From positions 1 through 7,492 of the forward strand of contig JAADGA010000066.1 in assembly GCA_013152615.1 (NCBI GenBank): 7,492 nt of DNA. Reading direction: 5' to 3'. The stretch is from Alphaproteobacteria bacterium. Its GTDB lineage: Bacteria > Pseudomonadota > Alphaproteobacteria > Sphingomonadales > Emcibacteraceae. The position numbers were made by a program, and so were the translations under genes. How positions within the stretch are numbered: position 1 is the first letter of the stretch; each line of letters opens with the position of its first letter. Of this stretch, positions 1-5,985 are shown piece by piece. The notes under the pieces were generated by a model that had not been told where the DNA came from, did no database searches, and was given only the letters and a program-made list of their open reading frames with translations.

Positions 1-1349
1 CTGTCAACCCGGCTCATCTGGCCCGCGCCGATTCCGACTGTCGCGCCATTTTTTACATAAATAATAGCATTTGATTTGACATGCTTGCACACGGTGAAGG
101 CAAATAACAGATCGGCAATCTCCTGCTCTGTCGGCTGGCGTTCCGTCACCACCTTCAGATCATTCCGGCCAACCCGGCCATTGTCCCGACCCTGCAACAG
201 ATAGCCGCCAGCCACCGACCTGATCGTCTGACCCACCATCTGTGGATCGGCCATACCCCCGGTCAGCAGCAGCCGCAGATTTTTTTTGGCTGATAATATT
301 TTGAGCGCAGCCGCATCCGCATCCGGGGCAATGACGACTTCGGTAAAGATCTTCGAAATTTCTCCGGCGGTTTCCTTATCCAGCGTGCCGTTCAGGGCGA
401 CAATGCCGCCAAACGCACTGGTGGAATCACACAATAAGGCCTGTTTGTAAGCCTCGACAAAATTATCTGCCCGGGCGACCCCGCATGGATTGGCATGTTT
501 TATAATGGCGACCGCCGGGCCGGATGCCGGATCAAATTCACTGACCAGTTCAAAGGCGGCATTGGTGTCATTAAGGTTGTTATAACTCAGTTCCTTGCCC
601 TGGATTTGCCGGGCGGTGGCAATGCCGGGACCGGAGTCTGCCCCGGCGCTAACGTAAAAGGCTGCGGTCTGATGTGGATTTTCACCGTAGCGTAAATTCT
701 GGCGACGGCTGGCGGTTATTGTGACCCGGTCGGGATAGACCTCGCCAAGCTCACCGGCAAACCAGGTGGCGATGGCCGCGTCATAGGCCGCGGTGCGGGC
801 AAAGGCAGTGGCGGCGAGTCGACGGCGCAACCCGGACGTGGTCGCCCCGTTATTTTCCTGCATTGAGGTCATGACCGCCTGATAATCAGCGGCCTCGATC
901 ACAACGGTGACAAATTTATGGTTCTTGGCGGCGGAGCGGATCATGGCCGGGCCGCCAATATCAATATTTTCAATGCAGGTGGCAAAATCCGCCCGCCGAA
1001 TGACGGTCTGTTCAAATGGATAAAGATTAACCACCAGCAGGTCAATCGCGGCAATATCATGATCGGTCATCGCTGCCGCGTGGGATGGCTGGTCACGAAC
1101 CGCCAGCAGCCCACCGTGGATTTTAGGGTGCAGGGTCTTGACCCGGCCATCCATCATTTCAGGAAAACCGGTATAATCGGACACTTCCGTCACCGTAACA
1201 CCGGCCGCCATCAGCGCCTTTGCCGTACCGCCCGTGGACAGGATTTCAACCCCCTGCGCCGCCAGAAACTGGCCAAACGCCACCAGCCCGGTTTTGTCAG
1301 ATACTGATAATAATGCTCGTTTAACCGGCGTTTTGCTGTTGTCGTCCAT
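1..1349 (-). CDS. purH: Bifunctional AICAR formyltransferase / IMP cyclohydrolase PurH (partial, C-terminus off the left edge)
   Basis: PurH catalyses the last two steps of de novo IMP synthesis in the cytoplasm: formyl transfer from 10-formyltetrahydrofolate to AICAR, then ring closure of FAICAR to IMP. I translated the minus strand from the ATG at 1349-1347; it stays open for 449 codons to the window edge. Residues about 11-115 are the MGS-like cyclohydrolase domain, with [33 protein letters not shown] and NLYPFEQTV. The transformylase domain follows, with LRYGENPHQ (219-227), SYNNLND, and IIKHANPCG (282-290) carrying the conserved Lys284-His285 pair, then [12 protein letters not shown] and KHVKSNAI. 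The visible end (GAGQMSRVD) is a conserved stretch, so roughly 75-80 residues are missing compared with the usual ~525. An AAGGA ribosome binding site at 1361-1357 supports the start. It lies 83 bases after the heparinase-family gene and is probably the last visible gene of the rsmB-rpe unit. Nothing suggests it is broken. Confidence 0.97.
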   Translation of the reverse strand, partial: MDDNSKTPVKRALLSVSDKTGLVAFGQFLAAQGVEILSTGGTAKALMAAGVTVTEVSDYTGFPEMMDGRVKTLHPKIHGGLLAVRDQPSHAAAMTDHDIAAIDLLVVNLYPFEQTVIRRADFATCIENIDIGGPAMIRSAAKNHKFVTVVIEAADYQAVMTSMQENNGATTSGLRRRLAATAFARTAAYDAAIATWFAGELGEVYPDRVTITASRRQNLRYGENPHQTAAFYVSAGADSGPGIATARQIQGKELSYNNLNDTNAAFELVSEFDPASGPAVAIIKHANPCGVARADNFVEAYKQALLCDSTSAFGGIVALNGTLDKETAGEISKIFTEVVIAPDADAAALKILSAKKNLRLLLTGGMADPQMVGQTIRSVAGGYLLQGRDNGRVGRNDLKVVTERQPTEQEIADLLFAFTVCKHVKSNAIIYVKNGATVGIGAGQMSRVD

Positions 1350-1356
1350 GATGCGA

Positions 1357-1361
1357 TCCTT
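1357..1361 (-). promoter_or_regulatory. Ribosome binding site of purH
   Basis: On the minus strand AAGGA sits 7 bases before the purH ATG at 1349. It directly follows the inverted repeat at 1363-1382, with one base between, so folding of that repeat could affect access to it. The motif is seen; the effect is inference. Confidence 0.7.
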
Positions 1362-1362
1362 A

Positions 1363-1382
1363 TAATTATCTTCAGATAATTA
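1363..1382. repeat. Perfect 8-bp inverted repeat in the purH leader
   Basis: The arms TAATTATC (1363-1370) and GATAATTA (1375-1382) are exact reverse complements separated by four bases. The element lies between the heparinase-family stop codon and the purH ribosome binding site. The stem is only A/T except for one G:C pair and no T-run follows it, so it is not a normal intrinsic terminator. It could be an operator for a dimeric regulator or a weak leader hairpin. I recognise no specific regulator consensus. Confidence 0.6.
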
Positions 1383-1432
1383 CGGCCTAATGGATCAGCC
1401 CCGGCCCCGCAAGCAAAAAATTAATATTTCAC

Positions 1433-3172
1433 TCATGAGGCATGATCCCGGCGGCGCAGCGACCATTTTATGACGGTTTTTTTATCGCTGACCGTCCCCG
1501 ACACTATAATTTGCTGACAGCCCCGAACATGAACGCCGTCGCCCAGATACAGGCTTTCCGCCACCGCCATCTGCCCGCCTGAACAGTAAAACTGCCAGTA
1601 ATGCGCCCCGGAAAGAGACAGCAACAACCGGTCCGAAGCCGTCTGCCGGGTCAGGGTAACCGCGGGATGAAGATGAAAGCGCACATCAAAAGTCGTCGCC
1701 GCCTGTTGTTTTCGCGCCGGATTCTGCCCCAGATTCCCCCACTGTAAAATATCCTCACCCCGGACATCATCGCCGGTTTCGTTAATATATAATGTCCGGC
1801 TGTGGATAAGGCCAAAACGTGACAGATAACCATCATGGTCGGCCTCAATCAGGCCGGGACCCTCGGCCGGAGAATTAAACCGGCTGATTACCCGCGTCGG
1901 TCCCCGGCCAATCAGGTCGTCTTTACGAATTTCGCTGGAATTTCTATCCGCGACAATAACCGTCGAATGGGCCGCAGTTGACCGGCATAACCGATAAAGG
2001 TCATCCGCAGAATCCGTGGTGGCACTGCCGCAATTAACGATAATCCGCCGGGGTCCGTCACTCATTTCAAAAGATAATGTCCCGGCATGGCAATTTTGGC
2101 TGACCTCAATATCAGCCGGTGGCCCGCTATCGAAAATAATTACCGTCGCCCCGCGCTGAAGTCGTCTGAAGCCACTTTTCTCACCAACGGCTTCCAGAGT
2201 ATTATTTTTACTGCCGCCGGCAAAGGCGATCGTTGCCGCAATATCATCGGCTTTTCCCTCGGTGGCGCCATTGAAAAGGGCGAGACCGCCGTCACCATGC
2301 CGCAGCATATCAAGCATCACAATCATCCGGTGAATTGAGCGCCCGAGTATGTCGGATATTTCATGTCCCATTGCCCTGCACGAAGCCCGGATTACCAGAA
2401 GCTCGCGTAAAATAGCATATAAATCTTCCGGATTACGGCTGCTGACCCCGCCATCGGCAAAAATTTCTTCCGCCAGCGCCCGATTGAGCAGAACACGAGC
2501 TTTTTTCAGCCAGCTTTCGCCATAAGGCAGATACAACCCCGCCAGCATCAACCCGCTCACCGCCTGTATCCGGGCGCGCCCGCGCAGGCCGCCGTCACCA
2601 ACATGGTAAAGATGCCGGGCCTGACGCGCCAGACAATTTAATAATTTACTGCGATAGACCAGATCATGACTGTCCAAAATTAACGGCGCATAGGCCAGCC
2701 AGCTGAACAGACGCTGGCCGATAATATCCGGCGCCCACACCAGATCCTGCCAGTGGTCGAAATCCTCCAGCCAATAACGAATCAGGGCGATGGTTTTATC
2801 CCGGGTTGCCTTGCGGTCCGGAACCCGGTTGACGTCACGAAGCCAGCAAAAGGAATGGAGATAGCGCTGGTCTGCACGGCTGAGCGCCCGGGTCCGCCAA
2901 ATCTCATCCTGTGCCCACAGGCCACCGTTGCGGGCCGGATTTACCAGCGTCCGACCCTGAAAATAAAACTGACCCGACAGAATCTGAAGCCCGGCCGTTT
3001 CCGATCCGGTCCAGGGATCCACTGGGGTCCCGAGCAAGCGCAGCGGATGTTTGCCGCGCAGTCGAAATTCATGATAACGACTGCCGTAGCTTGCTGTCCT
3101 GATCAGCTTTTTCAAATGATTTTGTATTTTCGCGCCAAAAGAAACAGCCGATTGACGACAAATCTGCGCCAT
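1433..3172 (-). CDS. Heparinase II/III family protein
   Basis: This 579-residue protein belongs to the heparinase II/III family, whose characterised members are lyases that cleave uronic-acid-containing polysaccharides by beta-elimination. The true substrate here is unknown. Residues about 50-300 form the alpha-helical N-terminal part (VDPWTG, NPARNGGLW, a long helical stretch, EEIFADGGVSSRNP, MLRHGDGGLALFNG). Residues about 330-570 form the beta-sandwich domain, with NCHAGTLSFE (His362), TAAHSTVIV (His402), EADHDGYLSRFGLIHSRTL (443-461), GEDIL and RFHLHP (498-503). No signal peptide or membrane segment is visible, so it looks cytoplasmic unless exported unconventionally. The start is three bases after the rpe stop codon, with only a weak GGGG (3186-3183) as ribosome binding site, which suggests translation coupled to rpe. 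Genes of this family beside purH and rsmB are, as I recall, common in Alphaproteobacteria, arguing for a conserved cell-envelope or recycling role rather than scavenging. Family assignment is secure; function is not. Confidence 0.93.
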   Translation of the reverse strand: MAQICRQSAVSFGAKIQNHLKKLIRTASYGSRYHEFRLRGKHPLRLLGTPVDPWTGSETAGLQILSGQFYFQGRTLVNPARNGGLWAQDEIWRTRALSRADQRYLHSFCWLRDVNRVPDRKATRDKTIALIRYWLEDFDHWQDLVWAPDIIGQRLFSWLAYAPLILDSHDLVYRSKLLNCLARQARHLYHVGDGGLRGRARIQAVSGLMLAGLYLPYGESWLKKARVLLNRALAEEIFADGGVSSRNPEDLYAILRELLVIRASCRAMGHEISDILGRSIHRMIVMLDMLRHGDGGLALFNGATEGKADDIAATIAFAGGSKNNTLEAVGEKSGFRRLQRGATVIIFDSGPPADIEVSQNCHAGTLSFEMSDGPRRIIVNCGSATTDSADDLYRLCRSTAAHSTVIVADRNSSEIRKDDLIGRGPTRVISRFNSPAEGPGLIEADHDGYLSRFGLIHSRTLYINETGDDVRGEDILQWGNLGQNPARKQQAATTFDVRFHLHPAVTLTRQTASDRLLLSLSGAHYWQFYCSGGQMAVAESLYLGDGVHVRGCQQIIVSGTVSDKKTVIKWSLRRRDHAS

Positions 3173-3175
3173 TAG

Positions 3176-3838
3176 TCACACACCCCGCAACAGGCTGATA
3201 TTTTCAGCATAGTGTGACGGCCCGCCGTTAAAGCTGGCCGTCCCTGCCACCAGAACATCCGCCCCGGCCGCAATTGCCTGCCGTGCGGTCTGGTTATTGA
3301 TGCCGCCATCGACCTCCAGATCAATATGACGGCCACTCCGGTCAATCATCCGGCGGATTTTATCAATTTTTTCCAGCTGGCTGACAATAAATTTCTGGCC
3401 GCCAAACCCCGGATTGACTGTCATCACCAAAATCAGATCAACGATATCCATAACATTAGCCAGCCCCTCAACCGGGGTGCCGGGATTAAACGCCAGTCCG
3501 GCTTTTTTGCCGAGTGATTTGATCATCTGAAGAGCCCGGTGGAGATGAGGGGTTGCTTCGGCATGGATGGTAATGATATCCGCCCCCGCCGCAGCAAAAT
3601 CCGCAAGATAAGGCGCAACCGGTGAAATCATCAGATGAACATCCAGCGGTTTTGTGGTAACAGGCCGGATTGCCTTAACCACCGCCGGGCCAAAAGTAAT
3701 GACCGGAACAAAATGACCATCCATAACATCAACATGGATATAATCCGCCGCCGCCGCATCAAGCGCGATAACTTCCGCGCCCAGACCGGCAAAGTCCGCG
3801 GACAGGATTGATGGGGCAATTTTAACATTTCCGGGCAT
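3176..3838 (-). CDS. rpe: Ribulose-phosphate 3-epimerase
   Basis: Rpe interconverts D-ribulose 5-phosphate and D-xylulose 5-phosphate in the non-oxidative pentose phosphate pathway, or in the Calvin cycle of autotrophs. At 220 residues it is full length for this metal-dependent TIM-barrel enzyme. Visible motifs are [10 protein letters not shown] (Ser13), [12 protein letters not shown] with metal ligands His35 and Asp37, DVHLM with His68, the phosphate-site loop NPGFGGQ (142-148), and EVDGGI with catalytic Asp177. GTASF near 200 is the second phosphate-binding segment. After VP the usual Asn of VPN(L/I)TFGP is Val46, a mild departure. The start has AGGA (3849-3846) seven bases upstream. It lies 40 bases after rsmB and three bases before the heparinase-family start, so it is mid-operon. 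No RuBisCO or phosphoribulokinase gene is in the window, so the pentose phosphate role is the default inference. Confidence 0.97.
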   Translation of the reverse strand: MPGNVKIAPSILSADFAGLGAEVIALDAAAADYIHVDVMDGHFVPVITFGPAVVKAIRPVTTKPLDVHLMISPVAPYLADFAAAGADIITIHAEATPHLHRALQMIKSLGKKAGLAFNPGTPVEGLANVMDIVDLILVMTVNPGFGGQKFIVSQLEKIDKIRRMIDRSGRHIDLEVDGGINNQTARQAIAAGADVLVAGTASFNGGPSHYAENISLLRGV

Positions 3839-3878
3839 GGCTATATCCTGTTGGTAATTTTATCATCATATTCTATTG

Positions 3879-5201
3879 TCAAAGCTTGACAAGACGGCTG
3901 ATAAAAAAACCGTCCATACCGCCGGTCAGATGATGCGGCAGGGTTTGAACATCACCGTCAATCAACAGAGAATCTTCAAATCCGGTCAGCTCCTGCCGCG
4001 TTATCTCCTGTCGTTTTACCGAGCTATCCCGTGCCAGTAAAGCCTTTATCTGATCCGGGCCTTCAGCAGCCTGCAGAGAACAAACGCAATAAACCAATAC
4101 GGCCCCTGTCGGCATCATCCGGATGACCGCCGACAGCAGGCGGCGCTGTATCCCGGCCAGATTTTCAATATCGCCAATGCTTCTCACCCGACTGACATCA
4201 GGATGGCGGCGCAATGTCCCGGTTGAAGAACAGGGCGCATCAAGGAGAATATAACTGTAATCCCCGCTTTGGCACGCGGCATCGGCGCTCAGAAAATCGG
4301 CCGCGTCCGAGGTCACAATATCGCATGACAGGGTGAGCCGGGTCATATTCTCCTGCAGGCGTCGGCAGCGTCTTGCTGACTGGTCAATTGCGGTCACATG
4401 ACAGCCACAGGCCGCGAGCTGCGCCGTTTTGCCGCCCGGTGCCGCACATAGTTCCAGCACCTTATCCCCGGATTTAGCCCCGAGCAAAGCCACCGGCAGG
4501 CTGGCCGCGACATCCTGTACCCACCACATGCCGTCATCATACCCGGCAAGATTTTGCACCGGTCCCGGCTTTTCCACCCGAATCGAGCCGTTGGCAAGTA
4601 GAATACCGCCAAGTTTCTGCGCCCATTCCCGGCCATCACAGTGCGGTTTCAGGCTAAAATCCAGCGGCGGCTCCGCAAGTAAACCCTGAGCCATAGCGGC
4701 CACGGCGCGGCGACCATATCTTTTCGTCCAGTCCTGTTTCAGCCAGTAGGGAAGATTGAGCTCCGCCGAAAAATCGGACGAAAATTTCTTCCGGTCCCGC
4801 TCTATCCGCCGCAGGATGGCATTAACCATGCCCTTGCTGTGCCGCAGGGACAGATCATGATTTCTGGCGGTCATGTCAACCGCACAATTGACCGCCGCGT
4901 GGGCCGGTACCGCCATATAGAGCAGTTGGGTGATGGCAAGGCGCAGGATATTCCGGACGGTTTTGTGTCTGGTCCCGAGTTTTTTTGCCGTGCAATGATT
5001 GATCATGGCATCCAGTTGCCCCAGATGGCGCAGACATGTCGTCCCCAAATAGCGGACAAAGCTCCGGTCACGGTCCAGTAATTTATCTGAAAACTGACGG
5101 CAGGTCTGATCAAAAGCCTGATCCAGCGGCACATGATCATCCAGTATTTTTTCTATAAAAACGAGCGCCGCCGTCCGCCCTGTCAGATCATTTGTCCTCA
5201 T
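3879..5201 (-). CDS. rsmB: 16S rRNA (cytosine-5-)-methyltransferase RsmB
   Basis: RsmB (Fmu/Sun) uses S-adenosylmethionine to make m5C967 (E. coli numbering) in 16S rRNA. Counting 440 residues from the chosen start, about 8-135 form the NusB-like RNA-binding domain (GRTAALVFIEKIL, LLDRDRSFVRYL, MVNAILRRI). The methyltransferase fold follows, with motif I VLELCAAPGGKT (248-259), AIDQS with Asp273, motif IV DAPCSSTG (321-328) with Cys324, and motif VI YCVCS with Cys374, the latter replacing the commoner Y-x-T-C-S. It ends with the family's GGMDGFF (427-433). An in-frame ATG at 5225 would add eight residues, but it has no ribosome binding site. The ATG at 5201 has AAGGA at 5214-5210 with eight bases of spacing, so I use 5201. 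It is the first gene of the leftward unit and is divergent from the SDHAF4-like gene. Confidence 0.96.
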   Translation of the reverse strand: MRTNDLTGRTAALVFIEKILDDHVPLDQAFDQTCRQFSDKLLDRDRSFVRYLGTTCLRHLGQLDAMINHCTAKKLGTRHKTVRNILRLAITQLLYMAVPAHAAVNCAVDMTARNHDLSLRHSKGMVNAILRRIERDRKKFSSDFSAELNLPYWLKQDWTKRYGRRAVAAMAQGLLAEPPLDFSLKPHCDGREWAQKLGGILLANGSIRVEKPGPVQNLAGYDDGMWWVQDVAASLPVALLGAKSGDKVLELCAAPGGKTAQLAACGCHVTAIDQSARRCRRLQENMTRLTLSCDIVTSDAADFLSADAACQSGDYSYILLDAPCSSTGTLRRHPDVSRVRSIGDIENLAGIQRRLLSAVIRMMPTGAVLVYCVCSLQAAEGPDQIKALLARDSSVKRQEITRQELTGFEDSLLIDGDVQTLPHHLTGGMDGFFISRLVKL

Positions 5202-5209
5202 AGAAGTAA

Positions 5210-5214
5210 TCCTT
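5210..5214 (-). promoter_or_regulatory. Ribosome binding site that decides the rsmB start
   Basis: AAGGA on the minus strand lies eight bases before the ATG at 5201-5199. The alternative in-frame ATG at 5225 is preceded by an A/T-rich run with no purine-rich site, so translation most likely starts at 5201. Confidence 0.75.
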
Positions 5215-5237
5215 GAATTTTGCATTATTAATGGACT

Positions 5238-5265
5238 TTGACCGGGACTATATTACTGTTATAAA
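5238..5265 (+). promoter_or_regulatory. Possible sigma70-type promoter for the rightward SDHAF4-like/phosphatase/patatin unit
   Basis: TTGACC (5238-5243) and TATAAA (5260-5265) are separated by 16 bases, each matching five of six consensus positions. Transcription would start near 5272, leaving a leader of about 30 bases before the ATG at 5303. It overlaps the proposed leftward promoter, so the two could compete for polymerase. No transcript data support it. Confidence 0.45.
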
Positions 5266-5277
5266 TAAAAATGACAA
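5247..5277 (-). promoter_or_regulatory. Possible sigma70-type promoter for the leftward rsmB unit
   Basis: On the minus strand TTGTCA (5277-5272, 5 of 6 to TTGACA) is followed either by TAATAT (5255-5250, 16-base spacer) or by TATAGT (5252-5247, 5 of 6 to TATAAT but with a long 19-base spacer). It would drive rsmB and the downstream genes. This is motif reading only, in an A/T-rich stretch where chance matches are common. Confidence 0.4.
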
Positions 5278-5289
5278 AATAAATTAATC

Positions 5290-5294
5290 AGGAG
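5290..5294 (+). promoter_or_regulatory. Ribosome binding site of the SDHAF4-like gene
   Basis: AGGAG lies eight bases before the ATG at 5303. This strong site supports translation of a gene that is only 54 codons long. Confidence 0.75.
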
Positions 5295-5302
5295 CCGATC
5301 TC

Positions 5303-5467
5303 ATGAACAACCAGAAGCCTGTAACATACCCTCCTGAGGAAACAATAGAAAAAACGCAGACCCCCAATAAATCTTCCACGCTGCCAAAAGAAATCGGCGG
5401 CCGCAAGGGGCCGGAACCGACCCGTTACGGCGACTGGGAAAAAGACGGTATCGCCTCCGACTTTTAG
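5303..5467 (+). CDS. DUF1674 / SDHAF4-family succinate dehydrogenase assembly factor (54 aa)
   Basis: This 54-residue protein carries the DUF1674 C-terminal signature: an IGGRKG segment, [11 protein letters not shown] (36-46), then KDGIASDF to the end. Mitochondrial SDHAF4 (yeast Sdh8) has the same ending; it binds the flavinylated SdhA subunit and aids its assembly into succinate dehydrogenase, and the bacterial relatives are thought to act alike. The N-terminal 28 residues are polar, rich in Pro, Thr and Lys, and probably disordered. The conserved acidic DDxNP-type stretch often seen before GGxxGPEPTR in relatives is not recognisable here; STLPKE occupies that place. A good AGGAG ribosome binding site precedes it. 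It is divergent from rsmB, a neighbourhood I associate with DUF1674 genes in Alphaproteobacteria, and its stop codon is part of the next gene's ribosome binding site. Family membership is near certain; the role is by homology. Confidence 0.92.
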   Translation: MNNQKPVTYPPEETIEKTQTPNKSSTLPKEIGGRKGPEPTRYGDWEKDGIASDF

Positions 5468-5470
5468 GGA
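5466..5470 (+). promoter_or_regulatory. Ribosome binding site of the histidine phosphatase gene, overlapping the upstream stop codon
   Basis: AGGGA uses the last two bases of the TAG stop (5465-5467) of the SDHAF4-like gene and lies five bases before the ATG at 5476. Ribosomes terminating on the small gene would therefore occupy this site, which suggests coupled translation. Confidence 0.6.
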
Positions 5471-5475
5471 AATAT

Positions 5476-5985
5476 ATGAAACGTCTTTTCGTTCTCAGAC
5501 ATGCCAGAGCGGCAGCCGGACCGGATGACCATAGCCGTCCTCTTGGTGCGCGCGGCAATCGGGACGGTTTATGGCTTGGACGTTATCTCGGGGAAAACCA
5601 TCTGCTGCCGGATCTGGCTCTATGTTCATCTGCGGTCCGGGCCAGGGAAACCCTTGCCCGGGTGCAGGCCGGAGCCAACATCTGCATCCCGACCCGATTC
5701 CGCGATGATTTTTATCTGGCAGCCGCGCATTATATCATGACCCAGATCCAAAATCTTGAGTCTGCCATTACCGCACCGATTATCATTGGCCATAATCCGG
5801 GCCTGTCCCAGCTGTTTCAAAAGCTGACCCGTGATCCTCCCCGCGATAGCAGAAGCCTGAAATATCCCACCTGCACGCTGGCTATCCTCCAGTTTGATAT
5901 AACCGACTGGTCCCGATTGCAAAGTAACACCGCGCGACTTATTGACATGATAATAGTGGCTGACCGCAGCAAGGGGCCAACATGA
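5476..5985 (+). CDS. SixA-type histidine phosphatase family protein
   Basis: This 169-residue protein belongs to the compact SixA branch of the histidine phosphatase superfamily, which hydrolyses phosphate through a phosphohistidine intermediate. E. coli SixA dephosphorylates histidine on phosphotransferase or phosphorelay proteins. The N-terminal LFVLRHARA gives Arg8 and nucleophile His9; the common RHG is RHA here, as in many SixA-like proteins. SRPLGARG (20-27) matches the usual RPLTxxG segment. CSSAVRARETL (50-60) supplies the second Arg, Arg55. IIIGHNPGLSQL (102-113) supplies the second His, His106. There is no signal peptide, so it should be cytoplasmic. The C-terminus (about 140-169) is less conserved. 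It lies eight bases after the SDHAF4-like gene, and its TGA overlaps the ATG of the patatin-like gene. The substrate cannot be read from the sequence; I leave the gene symbol blank because sixA function is unproven outside close relatives. Confidence 0.9.
   Translation: MKRLFVLRHARAAAGPDDHSRPLGARGNRDGLWLGRYLGENHLLPDLALCSSAVRARETLARVQAGANICIPTRFRDDFYLAAAHYIMTQIQNLESAITAPIIIGHNPGLSQLFQKLTRDPPRDSRSLKYPTCTLAILQFDITDWSRLQSNTARLIDMIIVADRSKGPT
5971..5976 (+). promoter_or_regulatory. Ribosome binding site of the patatin-like gene, inside the phosphatase gene
   Basis: AAGGGG lies five bases before the ATG at 5982 and within the last codons of the phosphatase gene. Together with the ATGA stop/start overlap it supports translational coupling of the two genes. 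Confidence 0.6.

Noticed and set aside
280..287. Run of eight T (eight A in the purH message), a possible slippage site
   Set aside because: The purH frame is intact through it (AKKN) and no alternative-frame product is apparent; A-runs encoding Lys-Lys-Asn are normal.
918..1307. A 129-codon plus-strand open frame
   Set aside because: It lies entirely antisense to purH, whose minus-strand translation matches the family along its whole length; the plus-strand protein resembles nothing.
1350..1432. Intrinsic terminator between the heparinase-family gene and purH
   Set aside because: The only clear inverted repeat is A/T-rich with no following T-run on the coding strand, so it does not look like a terminator.
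2753..3175. A 140-codon plus-strand open frame
   Set aside because: It is antisense to the N-terminal half of the heparinase-family gene and has no ribosome binding site or recognisable motif.
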